A stretch of DNA of 64,000 bases from the NCBI GenBank assembly GCA_964396165.1, contig CAYNEF010000016.1:1-64000 (forward strand), in the 5' to 3' direction. Positions 59,393-64,000 of this stretch are shown piece after piece. Position 1 is the stretch's first letter, and each line of letters begins with the position of its first letter. The notes under the pieces were generated by a model, which worked only from the letters and a program-made list of their open reading frames with translations, made no database searches and was not told where the DNA came from. Position numbers and translations under genes: made by a program. This DNA comes from CALCZU01 sp964396165. Its GTDB lineage: Bacteria > Bdellovibrionota > FAC87 > UBA2466.

Positions 59393-61035
59393 CCACTAAA
59401 GCCTCTTTCACTTTGCGCGGACGCAACCCAGATGTGCTTACTTGCATTGCGAATCTTTCCAATGACGAGGTGTTTACTCCGCCAGATTTTGCCAATCAAA
59501 TGCTAGATACGTTAGCTCAGGCGTGGGCTGACAGTCATAAAGGTGCAAACATCTGGGCTGATCCTAACCTGAAATACTTCGACCCTTGCACAAAGTCTGG
59601 TGTGTTCCTACGTGAGATCACTAAGCGTCTCACCGAAGGTTTGAAGACTGAAATACCTGATCTGCAGAAGCGCGTGGATCACATCCTAACAATGCAAGTA
59701 TTCGGTCTTGGTATTACACATCTCACCAGTCTACTCGCACGACGTAGCGTGTATTGTTCAAAGTACGCCAACGGAAAACATTCAATCGCGAAGTCATTCT
59801 CCCATGATGATGGCAACATTTGGTTCGAACGTATGGAGCACACTTGGAAGGGTAGGCAGTGCAAATTCTGTGGAGCTGGAAAATCTGTATTTGATCGAGC
59901 CGAAGCTCTCGAAACCCATGCCTACACATTGATTCACACCGACATGCCCAAGACTAAAATCACCGAAATTTTTGGAGGAAGTATGCAATTCGACGTAATA
60001 ATCGGTAATCCGCCATATCAATTGACTGATGGAGGAGGAGGTACTTCTGCTGTTCCAATTTACCACTTGTTCGTGGAGCAAGCTAAGAAGCTAAAGCCAC
60101 GTTATCTATCAATGATTATCCCTTCCCGATGGTTTGCAGGCGGAAGAGGCCTAGACGAGTTCCGTGAGTCAATGCTCACGGACAAACAATTGCGCTCAAT
60201 TGATGACTACCTTGGTGCATCCGATGTATTTCCTGGCGTGGGTCTTAAAGGCGGTGTCTGTTATTTTCTTTGGGAGCGCGATAACCCAGGGCAATGCCGT
60301 GTAACTACGCGTTTCAAAGATTGGCCTGTCTCCACAGCTACACGCCCATTACTTGAACAAGGTGCGGAAGTGTTCATCCGTTTTAATGAGGGTGTATCTA
60401 TCCTTAAAAAGGTGATGAAGATTGAGTGCAGTACAACGCATGCTCTACCTGAAAACAAGCGTTTTGTAAGACTTGTTAGTGCAAGAAAGCCTTTCGGTTT
60501 GGCATCTACTTTTAGGGGAAAAACATCTAAATCGGCTGGTGACTTGGTGGTTTATCAAAGAGGTGGAAAAGGGTATATTTCACGAAGCAAGGTTTTAAGC
60601 GGAGCGACTCTAATAGATAAGTGGAAACTTTTCGTTGGCTTTGCTGCGCCGGGTACAGGCAACAAGGACACATACCCTCATCGCATAATTAGCACGCCGT
60701 TTGTTGGCGAACCAGAATCTATTTCTTCGGAAACGTATCTATGTATTGGTCCGTTCGATTCAAAACAAGAGGCGGAAAGCTGCTTATCGTATCTTTCATG
60801 CCGATTGACTCGCTTTCTTATCCAATTACATAAATCCTCACAGAATACCACTCGTAAGGTTTACACGTTTGTTCCTATTCAGGATTGGACACGACTTTGG
60901 ACAGATGCTGACCTCTACACAAAATATGGTTTAACCGAAAATGAAATCGCGTTCATTGAGAAGATTGTACGTTCTATGGGTTTGAGCGACGATTCCTCTG
61001 AAGAAGTCATTATGGATGAGGATGATAATGAGTAA
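59389..61035 (+). CDS. Eco57I-type N6-adenine DNA methylase with zinc-finger insert
   Basis: 548 residues. Motif X (DEVFTPPDFANQMLD, about 25-39), SAM motif I in an unusual form (FDPCTKSGVFLREI, about 63-76; usually DPACGSG), and the catalytic NPPY at about residue 207-210 (IIGNPPYQL). Between motif I and NPPY is an insert CKFC…H…H (about 157-182) like a C2H2/CHHC finger. The remaining part (about 230-540) should hold the target-recognition domain. It methylates adenine in DNA by family membership. It overlaps both neighbours (4 bases before, 8 bases after), so the operon is translationally coupled. Confidence 0.85.
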   Translation: MTTKASFTLRGRNPDVLTCIANLSNDEVFTPPDFANQMLDTLAQAWADSHKGANIWADPNLKYFDPCTKSGVFLREITKRLTEGLKTEIPDLQKRVDHILTMQVFGLGITHLTSLLARRSVYCSKYANGKHSIAKSFSHDDGNIWFERMEHTWKGRQCKFCGAGKSVFDRAEALETHAYTLIHTDMPKTKITEIFGGSMQFDVIIGNPPYQLTDGGGGTSAVPIYHLFVEQAKKLKPRYLSMIIPSRWFAGGRGLDEFRESMLTDKQLRSIDDYLGASDVFPGVGLKGGVCYFLWERDNPGQCRVTTRFKDWPVSTATRPLLEQGAEVFIRFNEGVSILKKVMKIECSTTHALPENKRFVRLVSARKPFGLASTFRGKTSKSAGDLVVYQRGGKGYISRSKVLSGATLIDKWKLFVGFAAPGTGNKDTYPHRIISTPFVGEPESISSETYLCIGPFDSKQEAESCLSYLSCRLTRFLIQLHKSSQNTTRKVYTFVPIQDWTRLWTDADLYTKYGLTENEIAFIEKIVRSMGLSDDSSEEVIMDEDDNE

Positions 61036-63556
61036 GCCTATAGAGGAAATCCTAACACCTAAGCCGCAGGCTCGTCCACGCATTTACGCCTATTCGATTG
61101 CGGATGCAGCGCATGCGGGACTACTCAAGATCGGCCAGACAACGCGAGACTTAAAAAAGCGTATATCGTCAGAGCAACTTGGCACTGCGGGCATTACCAA
61201 CTTTCGTATAGAGTTAGATGAGTCAGCAGAACGGGATGACGGAACGTTATTTAGCGACGGCGAAGTCCGAGATGCGCTTAAAGCTCGGAAATTCGAAAAA
61301 GTTATTTTGGGCAGAGCGAAGGAATGGATGCGTTGTAACGTTAAGGACGTCAAGACTGTCCTCACTGAGCTGCGCACAGGGCAGCGTTTCAGCGGTACAC
61401 ATAGCGACACTTTCCCAATGCGTGCCGAGCAAGCCGAGGCAGTAAGACTGACGCACGCCTATTATCACTCTCGTTGGGCGGAGGACATGAACGTCGTGCC
61501 ACGCTTTTTATGGAACGCGAAAATGCGTTTCGGAAAGACATTCACTACATATCAATTAGCAAAGAAACTTGGTGCGAAACGTGTACTCGTAGTCACTTTC
61601 AAGCCCGCCGTGGAGGATGCTTGGCAATCCGACCTCGAGTCGCACGCGGATTTTGATGGTTGGCAATACCTGAGTCGCAATTCTGACGCTGACCCGACGT
61701 CAGTTTCAGCAAAAAAGCCTTTAGTCTATTTTGGATCGTTTCAGGATTTATTGGGACGGGATGCTAGAGGTAAGGTCAAGCTGCAGAACCAATGGTTGCA
61801 CAAAGTGAAATGGGATTTAGTCGTATTTGATGAATACCACTTCGGAGCATGGAGAGAGACGGCAAAAGAGTTATTCGATGCAGAGGAGGATGAGGAAAAG
61901 CTCGAATACTCCAAGGCACTTGAATCTATAAATGAAGACTTAGCAGGGCTTTCTGACGAGATTCTACCAATCACTACAAAAGCCTATCTCTACCTCAGTG
62001 GCACTCCGTTCAAAGCTTTAGCTACGGGTGAATTCATCGAAGAACAAATTTTCAACTGGACTTACACCGACGAGCAGCGAGCAAAGGAGGAATTCGCACA
62101 GAAGAATCCCGGTCGGTGGAACCCCTACGGCGGACTACCGCAGATGCGCCTACTCACCTACCAGATGCCAGAGGAACTGCTGGCTATTGCCAGTGGCGGT
62201 GAGTTTAATGAATTTGATCTAAATGAGTTTTTTGCTGCTTCAGGCGATGGAAAACAAGCTAAGTTCAAACATCAAAGCGACGTACAGAAATGGCTCGACA
62301 TCATTCGCGGTGGTCACACGCACAAAACGGTGGAGCATCTCAAGACTGGTACGAAACCGCCGATGCCTTATGAAGACGCGCGGCTGTTACCATATTTGCA
62401 GCACTCGTTTTGGTTTCTGCCCAATGTGGCAGCTTGCCACGCAATGGCGAACCTGCTTGCTGAGAAACACAATGTGTTCTGGCGCAGTTACACCGTCATC
62501 GTCGCAGCGGGTGCGGCGGCAGGAATCGGGCTCGATGCGTTGCCGCCCGTACGGGCAGCCATAGGAAGTGGATTCGAGACCAAGACAATAACACTTTCGT
62601 GCGGCAAGCTCACCACTGGTGTCACAGTTGCACAGTGGTCATCCATCTTGATGCTTCGTAATCTTTCATCTCCGGAGACCTATTTTCAGGCTGCATTTCG
62701 CGTGCAGTCGCCGTGGTCAATAAAGAACCCCAATGGTGACAATCCGAACGAAGAAGAAATACTAAAACCCATTTGTTTCGTTTTTGATTTTGCTCCGACG
62801 CGCGCATTGCGACAGCTATCTGAATATGGAATCGGCCTATCCCCTAATGAACTGAACCCTGAGAACGCGGTCAAAGACCTTATATCATTCCTACCGGTGC
62901 TAGCTTACGACGGTGCGAACATGACTCAGATTGATGCGGGTGGCATTCTCGATATCGCTATGGCTGGCACATCTGCGACCCTTTTGGCAAGAAAGTGGGA
63001 GTCCGCACTATTGGTAAATGTAGACAATGAGACTTTGCGCCGTATTTTAGAAAGTCCTGAGGCGATGGCTGCAGTAGCACGCATTGAAGGATGGCGTGCG
63101 CTTGGTGATAACATCATCGAAACGATTATCAATAAGAGTGAGAAGGTTAAAGAACTCAAGAAAAAAGCTCAGGACGGCGATCTTACACCTAAAGAGAAGA
63201 AGCAGCTGACCGATGAAGAGAAAGAATACAGGTCTAAGCGCAAGCTCGTTCAGGAGAAATTAATCAAATTCGCAACGCGAATTCCTGCATTCATGTACCT
63301 GACTGATTTTCGCGAGAACACACTAAAGGACGTGATTACCAAACTAGAACCAGATTTGTTTTTATCTGTTACAGGACTAACGGTCGATGATTTCCATTTA
63401 CTTGTGCGTTTAAAGGTTTTCAATACTGATCAAATGAATCAGGCTGTCTTCGCATTTCGTCGGTATGAGGATGCGTCACTTCGATACACGGGAATCGAAA
63501 GTCACCAAGGGCTTAGCCACTACGGTCTCTACGATACTGTGGTCGCGAAGGAGTAA
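61028..63556 (+). CDS. GIY-YIG nuclease fused to DEAD/DEAH-box helicase (restriction subunit)
   Basis: 842 residues from ATG 61028, with GAGG seven bases upstream; other ATGs at 61016 and 61022 are possible. N-terminal T5orf172-type GIY-YIG domain (about 18-120): IYAYSI…LLKIGQTTRDLKKR, with a Glu in SDGEVRDAL and closing EWM. Then a superfamily 2 ATPase: Walker A NAKMRFGKTFT (about 162-172), DEYH box VVFDEYHFGAW (about 266), motif III LSGTPF (about 325) and motif V/VI region TTGVTVAQWSS…ETYFQAAFRVQS (about 525-563). A charged helical tail follows. It is expected to translocate on DNA and cut it with the GIY-YIG domain, restricting unmodified DNA. Confidence 0.85.
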   Translation: MSKPIEEILTPKPQARPRIYAYSIADAAHAGLLKIGQTTRDLKKRISSEQLGTAGITNFRIELDESAERDDGTLFSDGEVRDALKARKFEKVILGRAKEWMRCNVKDVKTVLTELRTGQRFSGTHSDTFPMRAEQAEAVRLTHAYYHSRWAEDMNVVPRFLWNAKMRFGKTFTTYQLAKKLGAKRVLVVTFKPAVEDAWQSDLESHADFDGWQYLSRNSDADPTSVSAKKPLVYFGSFQDLLGRDARGKVKLQNQWLHKVKWDLVVFDEYHFGAWRETAKELFDAEEDEEKLEYSKALESINEDLAGLSDEILPITTKAYLYLSGTPFKALATGEFIEEQIFNWTYTDEQRAKEEFAQKNPGRWNPYGGLPQMRLLTYQMPEELLAIASGGEFNEFDLNEFFAASGDGKQAKFKHQSDVQKWLDIIRGGHTHKTVEHLKTGTKPPMPYEDARLLPYLQHSFWFLPNVAACHAMANLLAEKHNVFWRSYTVIVAAGAAAGIGLDALPPVRAAIGSGFETKTITLSCGKLTTGVTVAQWSSILMLRNLSSPETYFQAAFRVQSPWSIKNPNGDNPNEEEILKPICFVFDFAPTRALRQLSEYGIGLSPNELNPENAVKDLISFLPVLAYDGANMTQIDAGGILDIAMAGTSATLLARKWESALLVNVDNETLRRILESPEAMAAVARIEGWRALGDNIIETIINKSEKVKELKKKAQDGDLTPKEKKQLTDEEKEYRSKRKLVQEKLIKFATRIPAFMYLTDFRENTLKDVITKLEPDLFLSVTGLTVDDFHLLVRLKVFNTDQMNQAVFAFRRYEDASLRYTGIESHQGLSHYGLYDTVVAKE

Positions 63557-63708
63557 TAGATTTTCATACCAACAAGTGGCGCTCATTTTGAGAATCAAGA
63601 GGCAGGATGTTAAAAGACAACTTCTCACAACTTAGTAATTCTCAAATAAACCGAACAGTAAAAAATTCTCTTTCAACACCTATTAAATCAACATAGTTGT
63701 AAATCAAT

Positions 63709-64000
63709 TTATATAACAGCTTGTAAAACCTTCTTAGCCGCAATTGAAAAAGTTGTTTTAGGTTGGTACATTGTCACAGCAATGAGAAATGTGGCTCTTG
63801 CCACTTTTACTGCACCTTCATGATGCGGCGCACAGAATGCGTCTGCAACAAAGCGATCAGATCGTGCAAAGTCCTTACATCCAGGTGCGATGCAAATTTG
63901 AATTTCGCTTCCGCAGAAGTTGCACTTACACTTATCTCTTAGATATTTTGATTCATCTGTTACTGTAGCTCGTGTTTTACGTTCACAATAAGGACAGCGG
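63709..64000 (-). CDS. Zinc-ribbon protein, partial (runs off the right edge)
   Basis: The minus strand from 64000 reads in one open frame of 97 codons to TAA at 63709, with Cys pairs CPYC, CKCNFC and CIAPGC and further FCAPHHEG. The first pair lies at the window edge, so this is a C-terminal part. Its Cys/His set suggests one or two zinc ribbons (DNA- or RNA-binding). It converges on the nuclease-helicase gene; the 152 bases between hold a 9-bp inverted repeat (TTTGAGAAT, ATTCTCAAA). Product unknown. Confidence 0.6.
   Translation of the reverse strand, partial: RCPYCERKTRATVTDESKYLRDKCKCNFCGSEIQICIAPGCKDFARSDRFVADAFCAPHHEGAVKVARATFLIAVTMYQPKTTFSIAAKKVLQAVI

Noticed and set aside
58742..63556. 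Calling the operon a classical type I or type III system
   Set aside because: No HsdS-like specificity gene, no Mod with a matching Res and no PD-(D/E)xK domain seen; the nuclease is GIY-YIG type.
63587..63646. 9-bp inverted repeat TTTGAGAAT/ATTCTCAAA as a terminator
   Set aside because: The 42-base spacing and AT-rich arms give a weak hairpin; noted only inside the zinc-ribbon entry.

Overview
The window looks like a chromosomal scaffold of a member of the Bdellovibrionota (Bdellovibrio/Oligoflexia type) or a close relative. This is inferred from a TIGR02147-family regulator next to lipoprotein paralogs, many signal-peptide proteins and lipoproteins of no recognisable family, several secreted peptidases, a giant GLUG-repeat surface lipoprotein and a CheX/CheY/CheX cluster. 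No rRNA or marker protein fixes the taxonomy. Three runs of exactly 100 N (39948-40047, 42329-42428, 51141-51240) are scaffold gaps, and each cuts or abuts a gene.

Layout. 0-3.1 kb: tRNA-Gly(CCC), an unknown lipoprotein, a decayed RelE-like toxin with an intact Xre antitoxin, then a second partial copy of the tRNA-Gly 5' half and its upstream DNA, so the block is bracketed by direct repeats. 3.1-8.4 kb: four secreted proteins, including a 992-residue putative zinc peptidase with Ig-like modules. 8.7-24.3 kb: an operon of an OmpA-family protein and a 4364-residue lipoprotein built of eight tandem GLUG modules, followed by another lipoprotein. 24.5-30.9 kb: an amidoligase-like periplasmic protein, a DUF1993 protein, an isoaspartyl peptidase, a C25 (gingipain-like) peptidase, and a three-gene sulfur/persulfide operon (two YeeE/YedE half-transporters and a metallo-beta-lactamase-fold dioxygenase). 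31-33.3 kb: CheX, CheY-like, CheX and a YebC-family protein. 33.3-42.3 kb: mixed metabolism and signalling (PLP decarboxylase, ClC antiporter, PAP2 phosphatase, JmjC-like oxygenase, low-affinity iron permease, PAS histidine kinase, the start of a BLUF photoreceptor, an RNase H-fold protein and the tail of a hemolysin III protein). 42.5-48.3 kb: a copper-resistance operon (CopA-type ATPase plus a multicopper oxidase that appears fused to a PcoB-like outer-membrane barrel) and a TonB-like protein. 48.3-54.2 kb: small housekeeping proteins, lipoproteins, and the TIGR02147 regulator with two duplicated lipoproteins.

54.2-64 kb is accessory. A TumE/TumA-like toxin-antitoxin pair and a small membrane-protein gene are separated by three copies of a palindromic repeat, each placed at a stop codon. 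A tRNA-Asp follows, and beyond its 3' end lies an island with a glyoxalase-fold protein, a HET-C/phospholipase C-like secreted protein, a DUF5677 protein, and a tightly overlapped restriction-modification-like operon. That operon comprises a ribbon-helix-helix regulator under a dyad operator, a small methyltransferase-like protein lacking the catalytic NPPY motif, an Eco57I-type N6-adenine methylase with a zinc-finger insertion, and a GIY-YIG nuclease fused to a DEAD/DEAH helicase. It is the best candidate in the window for a poorly described defence system. A zinc-ribbon protein gene runs off the right edge.

No CRISPR array, insertion sequence, integrase, phage structural gene or rRNA was seen.
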